DNA of 64,000 bases. It comes from Glandiceps talaboti (Eukaryota > Hemichordata > Enteropneusta > Spengelidae). Shown piece after piece: positions 44,391 to 57,473 of the stretch. Both the position numbers and the translations under genes were made by a program. The stretch covers positions 10,981,194 to 11,045,193 of the forward strand of contig NC_135552.1 of NCBI RefSeq assembly GCF_964340395.1. The letters run 5' to 3'. Positions within the stretch are counted from its first letter, which is position 1, and every line of letters starts with the position of its first letter. A model generated the notes under the pieces. The model was given only the letters and a program-made list of their open reading frames with translations, made no database searches and was not told the DNA's origin.

Positions 44391-45889
44391 TGGAAAAGTA
44401 TTAGTGCCAAGTTGTAAGGAAAAAAATAAAATTTAAAATCTCGTAATTACGAGATTTCAATTCTCGTAATTACGACTTTTTTCTCGTAATTACGACTTTT
44501 CTATTCTCGTATTTACGACTTTACGATTCTAGTAATTACGACTTTTTGATTGTCGTAATTATGAAATTATGATTTTTTATTGTTTGTTATTTTTGAATTT
44601 TTGAATTGTTCAGACACGCCTTGAAACTTATGATTTTGATGTACTAAGCAGATGCACTATAGAGTGTTTGACACGGTAACCGGTTTGTATGATTTGATTG
44701 CGTTTTTCGTTTCATTAAAAAAATCGAGTGCATTAAAACAGCGAAGAATATTCTTTCATTATATGTCGGCAAAATGAATCAATAATGGATTTGAAATTGA
44801 AGAAAATAGTATTTACCATCTGATATTTGGTAAAATTCACAACTTTAGTTTAGAATTTTCTTCACTGATTAAGGTAAATCAGATTTATACGGTTTTGAAA
44901 TTTAAAATTCAATAACGTGGCACCGTAGGTCGTTCGATCAAGTTTGAAAATGTGTGGAGACCTTTTCCACGGTTGATAAATACTTGAATATATGTATTTG
45001 GTATGGTATAATAATATTGGTTTGAGGGTCAGTTAGCCAAGTGACCGGTTTGTCGAGGTTATTGACCCTGGTATATCAGGGTGTTAGTAGGAAGACATTG
45101 GCGAGACTCCCCAGATAGAAACTTTATTGATCCTTCTTTTAAGACGTTTCGGACCGGCCGTTAGGTCCTTCTTCAGTCGTAATCCTGTCTTGTATTGGAC
45201 AGTTTCCCTACATCTTCATCATTGGATATAAGTTGGAGTTGTGTCCGAATTTCAGAAGAATATCTATATGTTTAATATTGGACTCCATTATTTGAACAAA
45301 TTCTTTGCTGATGAAGAATTCTTGTTGTTCTTCTGGAATTCTTGTTTTGTGTTTATTATTTGGCTAAGTTCATTGACAGATTGCCTGTTTAAACATTGCA
45401 GTGAACCTATATAACTTCTTGTTGCATCCAGTATATGTGTGTACATATGTGAACACGTTATTTCATTGCCATTTCTTTTTTTAACCTATGGGTGTTATGT
45501 AATTTCACTGGACTTATATTAGAGTGTTCAGTTCACCTTAAATGTACTTACTACCCGATGATCGGGTGTTGTTGAGAACTCAGCTGTTGCTTATAACATG
45601 AACTTAAAATGGCAGTGTGATTTTCCCAGTTAGATATCAACTTACCGGAGAATTGCTTCGTAATTACGAGAATCGAAATGTCTTTACGATTCTCGGAATT
45701 GCGAGATTCAAAAAGTCGTAATTACGAGAATCGAAAAGTCGTAATTACGAGAATCGAAAAGTCGTAATTACGAGAATTGAAAACTCGTAATTACGAGAAA
45801 AAAACTCGTAATTACGAGAATTGAAATCTCGTATTACGAGATTTTAAATTTTATTTTTTTCCTTACAACTTGGCACTAATACGCTTCCG
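44391..45889. mobile_element. 1.5-kb DNA element with TIRs made of TCGTAATTACGA arrays
   Basis: The ends TGGAAAAGTATTAGTGCCAA and, complemented, CGGAAGCGTATTAGTGCCAA begin terminal inverted repeats of roughly 190 to 235 bp (44391-44585 and 45655-45889). After GTTGTAAGGAAAAAAATAAA and ATTTAAAATC, each TIR is a tandem array of TCTCGTAATTACGA units (about 6 left, 8 right) with TTTC or TTGAA spacers. The element is flanked by TA dinucleotides, suggesting a TA target duplication. The interior encodes no transposase. It carries a segment around 45100-45240, probably of retroelement origin. Confidence 0.8.
45143..45176 (-). other. Hammerhead-ribozyme-like core, imperfect
   Basis: The minus strand reads CTGAAGA, then A plus GGACC, a TAACGGCC loop, GGTCC, GAAAC and GTC. 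That is the order CUGANGA, stem II, GAAA, minimal stem III, GUC of hammerhead ribozymes associated with Penelope-like retroelements. An extra A before stem II and weak stem I pairing argue against activity. Confidence 0.3.
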
Positions 45890-46664
45890 TAGACATTTCG
45901 TTTCCAGAAAGAGAAAATATATTTAGGCTGACTCGGTCCACCATAAATCGCCAAAAAGATTTGTATAAACCATGAATACGTTTTGGGTCGAAATACGGTA
46001 AATTTGATGAAACAAACCCTTTTTGTTTCGAACGCGGAAGTCATTCCTTACTGTAGCTATGCGTCTAATCTTCAGGTAAGCTAGGGGGTCTTTTTACGTA
46101 GGCGTAGTTCGAGCAGCCAATCGGCAACGAGCGGGTTATTCAAAATAGCTAGACGTACAGAGGAGTTCATACAGGGTCGACAATCGTGTCTTCCCTTCTC
46201 TCTTTCCCTATACAGGTAGGAATATATATTCAAAAGGTTGTTATATTTAGTCTGTAGACCTGGAAAACAACAATCTATGCAATATTACACGCCCCTGTGC
46301 AGCAGAGCAGACGACCGACCGTAGAGTACAGACGAACTCATTTGTAGTCACTGCATGCATGATATCATTTCGTGGATTGGAACGTGACAAAAATATACAA
46401 GAACGTGAACGTAAGCCTACAGCAGAACTCGTGCTTTCACACGTGAAAATGTTACTGCTTTTATAGCTCAGAATTGTGTGCAAATTATACAGAACACTAT
46501 AAATATGTACTTTCGGGGGAAGCTGATGCAATAAATTTGGAAAGAAATTGCCATAATATTTATTTTTTTAAAGACAAATTTGTAGAATATACCATGCATT
46601 ATTGAAATATACAGGTCCACTGTATGTAGTGACAATTTGCATACAACAGCATAGAGACCTATAC
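45890..46664. other. Gene-free stretch
   Basis: No supported gene. GC-richer than its surroundings around 46060-46180, with a CCAAT box at 46120, but no exon could be defined. Confidence 0.4.
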
Positions 46665-46744
46665 AGTATTATCTCTCTCCGGATTTTCTCTAGAAGCTCT
46701 CTTTACAGTGTAGAGAGCTACTTGAGATAATCCAGGGAGATACT
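46665..46744. mobile_element. Small hairpin element (about 80 bp)
   Basis: AGTATTATCTCTCTCCGGAT on the left is mirrored by AATCCAGGGAGATACT on the right, with inner arms CTCTAGAAGCTCTC and GAGAGCTACTTGAG. The loop is TTTACAGTGT. Confidence 0.55.
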
Positions 46745-46950
46745 GCGACTTTAATGTAAATGCATTTAATTTGTGCACCCTCCCATGATTTGTGTAGATG
46801 TGACTTCATCATGTGATTGTATGATGTGTAAATGTGATATGTATATAAATATAATCCTCATGTCAGAGAATGTTTACTCCATCATGTTTCAGGATAAAGA
46901 TGGCAGATTCTACAGGGAATTGTACTGAATTGTCCTCCCCGACACAACAT

Positions 46951-47025
46951 GTATATATATGTATGTATGTATGTATGTATGCATGTATGCATGTATGTAT
47001 GTATGTATGTATGTATGTATGTATG

Positions 47026-47026
<1 letters not shown>
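46951..47026. repeat. (TATG)n microsatellite
   Basis: About 18 TATG/CATG units leading directly into a TA tract. Confidence 0.95.
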
Positions 47027-48620
<1,594 letters not shown>

Positions 48621-50110
48621 AGGTAAAAAAATTGACATATAACTTTACAATCACCCTGGGATAGTTGAATGAAAAAGTATTCCTTTTCCATTCTGTACTT
48701 TAACAACCATTTCTATTTACAGTAATCCATTTTCCATGCACTTGTAACTTAATAGAAGTTTTTTGTAGATAATCTGTAAAAACTACCAACAAATTAAAAA
48801 GACACTCTAATTTCTAAAACTGTTCTTCCAATCTGTAATGGCTGTACATCTGATGAGAATAAATAAACAACACAGAGACCATTTGGAAAACAATGGAAAA
48901 CCTGAACTAGACACTTACCCAGAAAAAAAATATAATGAAAAAAAAAAATATAACAAAATAAAATAAAAAGACTACGGGTACCTACCCCACCTATTCTAAA
49001 AATTGAGTGTAACCGGAAACACACAACTTATATAATTAGGCCTAAAGAAATACAAATTAATTTCATAATACATTGTGAAATACTCACACACCATTATACA
49101 GACAGACATTTGTATGTACATACATGATTCAGAGAAAAAAAAAAACACAAAAAAAACATTAAAAAAACTGCCAAGCACTACACATCATAAAATCACAACA
49201 GTTTGATTAACTACAACAAAAGAAACAACACAGAACACACCAGAAACCCATACAAAATTGAAACACAACCACTTCAACAATAACATTGACGAAATATGAA
49301 TGTTTTAAGATTTGCCTTGAATAATTCGAATGTTTCTTTCAATGAAGGTCAGACGGAAGATGATTCCACAGCTTTGGTGCATATACAGTAAAAGTTCTAT
49401 CACCATATAATTTGGAAGGTTTTTTCCCCCCATGGACCTTGATAGAAAAAGGCTTCAATCTCATTCCAACACTCTCTCTTTCATATTTTTCATATTGTAA
49501 TGGCTGTTTTTATCGGGATAAGCTGTTGTTATTTTGAAAAACACATCAACGATATAACAGATGATATAAGACTCAAAGATACAAATATATATCATGCTAG
49601 TTTTCTACTCTGTTTCTATGGTTACTCATGATTATAGATATGACTGAATGCAAATAGGAATTTAAGACTTACAGTCACCATCAGATAGTATAAAGATAGT
49701 ACACACCAATCAAGAATAAAGGAGACCAGGCATCCATTTAAAAACTACTTTGTACTGCCTCGATCAATCAATCAATCAATTCATCATGTGGATCCTGTTT
49801 TCAAACATCCCTATTGTCACAATCTTCTCCATTTGATCCAAATTCTAAACCAAGCTAGAGTATAAAATAATAATATTGTTCTTCAGGCTTACAAAAGAAA
49901 AACTGACTACAAACAAACAAGCAAAATAACAAACAAACAAACAAACAAACAAACAAAAAATAAAACAAACACGAACACTTGAAATTGACAGTTTATCATT
50001 AACTATGAATAACTATTTTTGTGTGGCCTGGACAGATAAAGAAATGTGAGAAAAGAATCATTTTTAATTTTACAAAACTAAAATGCTTAATCATTTTTTA
50101 CACCTACAGA
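48621..50110. other. Gene-free stretch with decayed repeat sequence
   Basis: Around 49350-49420 the sequence GATTCCACAGCTTTGGTGC, followed by ACAGTAAAAG, resembles a common degenerate transposon segment. It is too eroded to name. (CAAT)n at 49763-49778 and (AAAC)n at 49910-49970 are present. Confidence 0.4.
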
Positions 50111-50114
50111 TTGA

Positions 50115-50168
<54 letters not shown>
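50111..50168. repeat. (CA)n microsatellite
   Basis: About 28 CA units. Confidence 0.97.
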
Positions 50169-50172
<4 letters not shown>

Positions 50173-50239
50173 CATACACACATAATATAATTATTGTAAT
50201 TTCTAATAAAAATTGCGTAGCTTCCTACTTTTCAATTAA

Positions 50240-50305
50240 TTTTATTTGTTTATCTATTTATTTATTTATCTATTTATTTATTTATCTATTTATTTATTTA
50301 TTTAT
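50240..50305. repeat. (TTTA)n/(TCTA)n microsatellite
   Basis: About 15 TTTA units with TCTA interruptions. Confidence 0.9.
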
Positions 50306-50384
50306 GCTGAATTCTATTGTGTTGTACATTCATTAATACCATTAAAAGTAAATAAAGCAAAGAGATCAACAAATGAAATGAATT

Positions 50385-50462
50385 GTCAGTGGCTGAGTGG
50401 TTAGTTTGTTTCTACCTCTTACAACTACAGTCTCAGAGTTTAGGTTCAAATCTGCCCAATGA
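50385..50462 (+). repeat. tRNA-derived SINE head or tRNA pseudogene
   Basis: An A-box-like TGGCTGAGTGG (50390-50400) and a B-box GGTTCAAATCT (50443-50453) are spaced as in a class II (Ser/Leu) tRNA gene. The acceptor stem does not pair well and the anticodon region is not a clean cloverleaf. It is therefore more likely a SINE promoter or pseudogene than a functional tRNA. Confidence 0.45.
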
Positions 50463-53400
50463 AAGTAGATTGGCTTGAGTAAAGATTAACTAGATTTATA
50501 TATAAAACACAAACACATTGTAGTATTTACAGATTGCTAATTTCTTGTAAATCATGTTTACAAGGAATAGTGAAGAAAAGAACTATGCACAAGCATTATT
50601 TTTGGTGCTCATATCACTTTTACTGCATGGCAGCCATATTTGTAATTAAAAATCATTATTTACTGCATAACTCAAAAACTGTAATACATAGACTCCATTC
50701 AAGTGTCTACCACCATATTATCAGATGCAAGCTATCTTTGGAGACCTTGACCTTCAGGGTCAATTATCAAAATCAAGCCAATTCCTGCCAATCACAGACT
50801 CATTGTTGTGTTTACACATGCAGGAAAGCTGTGTCTTTTACAAAGACTTGTCCCCCCCCCCCCAGCTATGGGTATCAGGGCACTGCATAAGTGGTGACCA
50901 TTTTCCAATTTCTAAAATTAATTTAGATCAATTTTATTATGATAGAAAGTTATGAAAGAAGTAAATAAACATTGGAAGTACAGTCAGCAATAACACACAC
51001 AGACAGATAAATGAATGGTAAGCAATGAACAAGTTAATAAAGAACAAAATATAATTGATGTACAAATGTAAGTATATTGACAAGTTTATTAATGAGGTTG
51101 TAAAACAAAGTGATTAATGTATGTCTATACATTGTTTTCCTTAGGGATTGTCACCTGATATTTTCTGTGTTCTATTTTTAAATAAAAAAAAAATACAGTA
51201 TCATTTTCATATTATCATAGAATCAAAAATTTATTTCAAAATGATCAAAACACAGTATATATTTAAAACTGCAATAAATGAAAATATTAAGATATTTTTA
51301 AAAATAAAACTACACTTCTGTTAAACTATATAATTTTGCTATAATATAAATATCTTGGAAAAGCTGTAGACAAATTTCATAAATGAATAATTAATTACAT
51401 GAAATTCATTTTTTCCAAAATAATATAGAAATATATATAGAAAAATTTGTGATCAAATTTGCATTTTTCTTTTCCTAGATATATTTCCTGGATATATTTG
51501 GGTGACAAATTTAATACCACAAGGCAAACATTAAAATATTTTCACATATTTGTTTCAATATTTATCATCTACTATGAAGACTGTTTATAGTAAACTGTCA
51601 AGTTATTAATTATTCAGAAAAAACCCAACCCAGGATAGATAATTACTCATATTTCTGGGTACTGAATTATTTATAACACATGTGATTGCACAGCCCTATC
51701 AAGTATCGGTAATGATCGGAAATATTCAACAATTATATCCACTTGAATTCAGTTTGCTTTCAAAGCTTGTTCCTTTTACTTCATCTGTGTCATGTAGTTT
51801 CCCACAAAAAAAATACCTACAAAAATTCTTGTTTTTCATAATTTTTTTTAGAAGATCTCAACTCCATTTTAGACAGGAGTGATTGAAATAAATTCCCTCT
51901 ATATAATAATGTTACTAATTTTTAGTACATGCCGAAAACATCAAACATCTTCTGTATCTTGTCATTGCCTACAAATTTTTTTAAAAATTCTTGTTTTTTT
52001 GTAAATTTTTTGCAGATTTCGACTAAATTTTAGACAAGAAGTGCAGGAAAAACCGTATTCTTATTTTTGTAGTAACATTTTTCATTACAAATATTTATTT
52101 TTGTTTATAATTTCTGGTCATATGGGGGTAGGGTATGGGGGGTTAATATCATGTGCAGTTTACATAGCATCATCAAACATGTACCAAAATATATAATTAC
52201 ATGTATTTGAACAGCTGAATTTATTTTAAGCTCTAAAATAATTATATCATGAGGGCTTTTATGTAACCAAGTAGGTTTGAAGCATACATTTTGATATTAC
52301 TGGAAATTTGAGAAATGTTTCTTTCCTTTTTTCAGCTGTCACACTTAATTCAAGTATCTGTATGCAAATTAATCTGTTAAAGATACAAAAATAGAATTTA
52401 CTTTCATATAAACATTTATAATTGCTTTTTAATATAAATATTTATTTTATTTATAATTGCAGTATTTTTTTTCAATTTTGACATTCTTTCAGTGCTGCTA
52501 CCTATAGTAGATACAATATTTGCAGACGACATTTAGTAAGCTATTTTATGTACAGGGGTTGAGGAACCCTCACGTCACAAAATTCTAAAATTCAGCAGAA
52601 ATAAATTGTTTTAAACATCACTCCATTTATATGAATGGTTTTCTGCAAAATTAATTTGGTGGGTCAAACTTTGTTGTTTTTTATGAAAAAATGATAACTG
52701 GATAACTGTGGTATCATATAACTAGAAAACCCTGCCTCCCCTTCCTCTCAAATGGTATGTTCCAGTAATTACTTGTAAAATGCAATAAATCTGGCATGAT
52801 ACGAAGTAGGTATGCAGAGAATTACTATCTCTAATGTTATTTGCAAAAATTTCAAAACAAAAAAACAACCAAAAAACTACTTAATATTTCAATTTTCATA
52901 AAAATAATTTTGTGAGAATGAAACAGATTCTGTTGAAAGGGGATGGAAAAGAAAAGAGAAAATACATCTTAGTAATTTTTTTTCCAGACCATGAAACTGA
53001 GACAGAGAATATTTGAAAATATAATGTGATGAAAAAAACAGTTGGTTATAATAATTGTTGACCTTGAGTATTAGTTTTCAATCAGTTTGAAGGGCATGAC
53101 AGGCATTTGAAAGTATCAGTTGACATAAGGAATACAGAATAGAATAATCATAGCCACCATTGATCGTTAATTTGCATTGAAATTCCACATTCATATACAG
53201 GCTATTCACTTGCAGAATGATGTATTGCATACAGAATTGCAGGTCAAAGGTCACCAACAGCAGAAATATTGATTTTCTCTCATACACACACTAAGAAAAG
53301 AGTCATATATTTTTTCTTGATTATGAATGGGTTTTTTTGAAGGACAGTAAATGTTTCCATGGTATTTCACCTGGATTCATGATCAAAATTTAGAATTTTT

Positions 53401-53914
53401 TTTCAATATTTACCTGACAATCCTACTAGATTTCTTGACAACAGATAAACCTCGATGAATAAAAACAATGAGGTGTTCAATATAAGTAAATTAGGTACAA
53501 AAAAACCACATTAAAACAACAACAACAGTCCTTAAGTGTCTCTTTTCTCAGCACTTTAGTATTAGTCAGTGTCACAGACGTCATGGATTTTTAAGAATTC
53601 TTTATAAAATATGTCTTTCGAAGAAAAAAATTATGGAACATTGTGAGGCAAAGTTGAGTTAGGACAAATAGTTAATATTCTGTGCAAGTTTAGAATATAA
53701 AACAATATTATACTACATTGAATTAATTAACTAAACAGTATGAATGTGTAGGTATGGGGGGGGGTATATTTTGTGTGTTTGGAGGGGGTGAGGTAGGGTG
53801 GGGCAAGAGTAGGTCAACTTATGTTGTTAATAGTGTGTGATGAACTTCAAAAGAAAACAACCCATGGATTCTACTCACAATGAACCTGTGTTAATACTGT
53901 CAAATAAAGTTTAT
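50463..53914. other. Gene-free AT-rich stretch
   Basis: No supported gene. Contains a C-run at 50853-50863 and a G-run at 53756-53764; otherwise unremarkable. Confidence 0.55.
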
Positions 53915-54708
53915 TTAAACCTGCACTAGCTATGTTATAACTGGGGTATCATTTTTTCAGTCAGTCAAAATCTATTGACAGAAAATTGTGAAAATATCAA
54001 TAATGAGACATTGTATACATCAATTCTAGCAATTTAGAGGTCTATTTTATCTATAAGAAATATAGTAATAAGTTGAAAATGTGATTGATAGAGGCACTGA
54101 TTTTTGGGTGTGGACCCAAAAATCAATTTGATTGAATACTGAAAACCTGGAAATTTTCACTAAAAGATGTATTTTCACTTATTTCACTGGAAACCAAAAA
54201 AAACCCGCAAAAATATGTAGTGACTAAAATGCCTTCTTATACATGAACACAAAATGTACCAGTCTGGTAATTAGTAAAAAATAAGTAGTGACTAAAATGC
54301 CTTCTTATACATGAACACAAAATGTACCAGTCTGGTAATTAGTAAAAAATATGTAGTGACTAAAATGCCTTCTTGTACATGAACACAAAATATACCAGTC
54401 TGGTAATTAGTAAAAAATAAGTAGTGACTAAAATGCCTTCTTATACATGAACATTAAATATACCAGTCTGGTAATTAGTAAAAATTAGTCTTTAAGAACT
54501 AGCTGAGGACTGTAAAATTTTCTAATGGGTGAAAATATCTAGGTTCACAGGATATTGCTCCATATACTATGTGATTGTATACGACACAAATTTGTTTATA
54601 CAGGTGATTCAATACTGTTCAGGGTGTACATACAATATTAAGATTTATTAAAGTCATCAAACAACATAGTTTCAGAAATGTCCAAGTTGCAGCTACGTGC
54701 CCCTTTAA
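53915..54708 (+). mobile_element. MITE family A, copy 3, with a nested repeat
   Basis: Ends ACCTGCACTAGCTATGTTAT and AAGTTGCAGCTACGTGCCCC. The left half includes TTTTTGGGTGTGGACCCAAA and ATCAATTTGATTG. At 54137 it is interrupted by repeat family B, and after 54558 it resumes with GGTGATTCAATACTGTTCAG, as at 22204 in copy 1. Family B therefore inserted into, or shares a hybrid with, family A. Confidence 0.75.
54137..54558 (+). repeat. Dispersed repeat family B with a 68-bp internal expansion
   Basis: Same modules as 2744-2957, but the central block is present four times with an exact 68-bp period (GTAGTGACTAAAATGCCTTC at 54217, 54285, 54353 and 54421). The left end is CTGGAAATTTTCACTAAAAG and the right end GGTTCACAGGATATTGC. 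Confidence 0.85.
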
Positions 54709-57430
54709 TACATAAGATTTCTATGATAGGGTAAGCATTGCGATAAAACACTGCAGAATTAAAGGCTGAAAGTCATACACATGTAAGTATGTTGGGTTTT
54801 TTTAGCTGATGGTCAATTATACGTCACAAACTAAATATATCAATCTCCCCTATACAGCTATATGGCTTATGAAAAAATGGAAAACAGGATGCATTTTAAG
54901 GGCTTGTCTGCAGGTAAAGAAATCAACTCTGGATTTTGTCCGTGACCATAACAGATCAACTGAGTGTTTTAATCCCTCAGCCAATGGAATACTAAAGTTT
55001 AGCATTTGAAGTCAACTGTACTTGAGAAATGCCAAAGTTGACCAAATTTATAGCTTTACCTATCAACAATAGACTATCTATTAAGAGCATTATTATCCAG
55101 TAGACTTTGTCAAAAGTGTTTACACCCAACATACCCTTAATGCCCCCCTCCCCCCCCCCCAAGTATCTAGTGGCATATGGTGTGGATATATGTGTCATGA
55201 AGGAAACGAGAACCTACATGTAGTAACAGTGTATGTTGGATGGTTCTTAATTATGTTCTCTGAACCACTGCCTCACAGAATGACAGTTACATGTAAGGGT
55301 TGCCCTTTCTATTTGTTTCTCATCACCTGACCAACTGTACATGTTGTATATATCTTTCACTAAATAAATAAAAATTAGATGCCCTCTATGGCCAGATCAG
55401 GAAAGAATTATAATATCACTGATGGATATAGCACTGCCACAAGTTTGTGACTGGTGTGAAAGTAATCATGTATCATTGATATTTGGGACGGTTTTTAAAA
55501 ACAAGCTGTTCTTAGTTTGCTTTTATGGCATCAAGACTTAAATGTACTGATATTGAAAGCAACCCATCATGTAAACACACACTTTTTTTTAAAAACCAAC
55601 ATGATTTACACATCATTTTGAAAATGTTAGGATGAAATGCATTAAAAGTAATAGAGGGCTCCTCTAACAATGTTATAGTCTTTTATACCACCATAGTTTC
55701 TAGTACTACTACATCTATGAGCTGAGCCTTTGTAAACATTTGGACGGTGATCCCTGATTTGTTTTTCAATTTCTCAGTGCAACATAACGCTCAACCTGAT
55801 TGGCTACAGAAAAGCGCGAGTTCAAATGAGATTTTCTATTATACAGGGTCAGATGTGGGAAGGTGGCGATCACCGGAACATAACAAACGACACAAACGAT
55901 GGAAATAGCAGTAAATAAAGACATCTAGCCGCTTTCACGACATCAGATTTTATCAGATCGGAAATTTGTATGATATTAAATCATGAATTGACTCGCAACC
56001 CAAAGTTTATGAAAATGCATTTCCTGGAGTGGTATACCCCTTTAACTGCAACTTATACTTTTCTCTGTTGGAAGATGTATGTAAAAAATTCTGAAAATTT
56101 GAAAAAAGAAAGAAAAAGCATTGTTGAAACATAAATAAGAGATATGTTCTTACACAATAAATACCATAATGTGTAATAGATCAATTATTATTTAAACACA
56201 GTTTATTTTCCTTATGAATTATTCTTATTTTTATTTTGGCTTTTGTTGTATCATACTATTGAATGACCCCCAAACAACGACCTTTTTAATTCTATAAAGA
56301 ATCTGCATAACAAAAGGACTAAGTTTGATTGTGTATGTCATCGTTCTCTCAAAAGTTCAAATAACTGTGTTAAAGTCACCAGTTACCCAGTTTAACTTTT
56401 TGATAGTGATAGTCTGAAATACATGGTTTAGGCACTATCAATTGAAGTCTTTGTTTGCCGTCCACATGTGGGTAGGTTTTTTGGTAGATTTAGAAGAATA
56501 ATTATAGCTCAAAATTTCCGCAGAAGGCTGTATGTCATATATTGTAAATGGAAAGTCTTAAAATATCGACAAAACAACTACAAATCAGATCTCAAAATAG
56601 TTGTTTATAAAGTCAATCAAACTTTGGATTTTTATATTCACATTTCACCAGTCTTGTAGACTTAGGTAACAAACTGAAAATGACTTAACAGAAAAATGGA
56701 TTTCACATGACATGCTAGCATTGTGTTTTTTCTGTGTTTGGTTTTTTCCCTGTCTGCCCGCTACTAGTAGGTTTTTGGGAAATTCAAGTATGGCAAACAA
56801 AGTATTTAATTGATGGAGCTGTATAAAATTTACATGACAAAAGTTGAATTAGTTAGTACATGTTGATAAATGGTAATGTATGTTGCCCCAAAGCATGGTC
56901 TATAAATACTACTTTTCAATTCTATATCAAAAAAGATTTGTTACATCAATTCTTGTAATAATTTTAAAAGTTCACACATATATGGACCAGGTATTTTTTT
57001 GAAGTCATCCTTTGAGTATATCTTGTGTTGAGCTGATAGATCTAGAGAGCCTTACTATTTAATTCAGCTTGATATTTCTTCACAAGAGGGATGAGATATT
57101 GATAAAGAGTTTCTGTACTTGCCATTTGGAGATAAGGAATAGAGAATCTTTGGGTTGGAGAGGGGGAGCCTGGTGCTCAGATCGATAATGGATATTACTA
57201 AATATACTTGCCAGTTGGACACAAGCAAGGGAGATTCTTTGGTTTGATGGCTATTTCGGTGCTATTTTTATAATAGCATAAAATAAAATATTTTGGAATA
57301 TATAATTTTTTGTACCCTTTTTGTCCCTGTGATTGACACCTCAAGTATACACCCAAAGAGTACACCCCAAAAAGCATCTCTATAAAGTGTACAGACCAAT
57401 TGGCATACAAGTTTTTGTTTTTCAGGTTGC
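54709..57430. other. Gene-free AT-rich stretch
   Basis: No supported gene. A C-run lies at 55143-55160. Confidence 0.5.
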
Positions 57431-57432
57431 TC

Positions 57433-57472
<40 letters not shown>
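57431..57472. repeat. (ACAG)n microsatellite
   Basis: About 10 ACAG units. Confidence 0.95.

Positions 57473-57473
<1 letters not shown>

Noticed and set aside
49320-49440. Transposon-like segment GATTCCACAGCTTTGGTGC
   Set aside because: Reminiscent of a widespread degenerate repeat, but too short and eroded to assign to a class.
50534-50890. 118-codon + strand frame
   Set aside because: No domain, no splice context, ends in a C-run, and codon content is that of AT-rich intergenic DNA.
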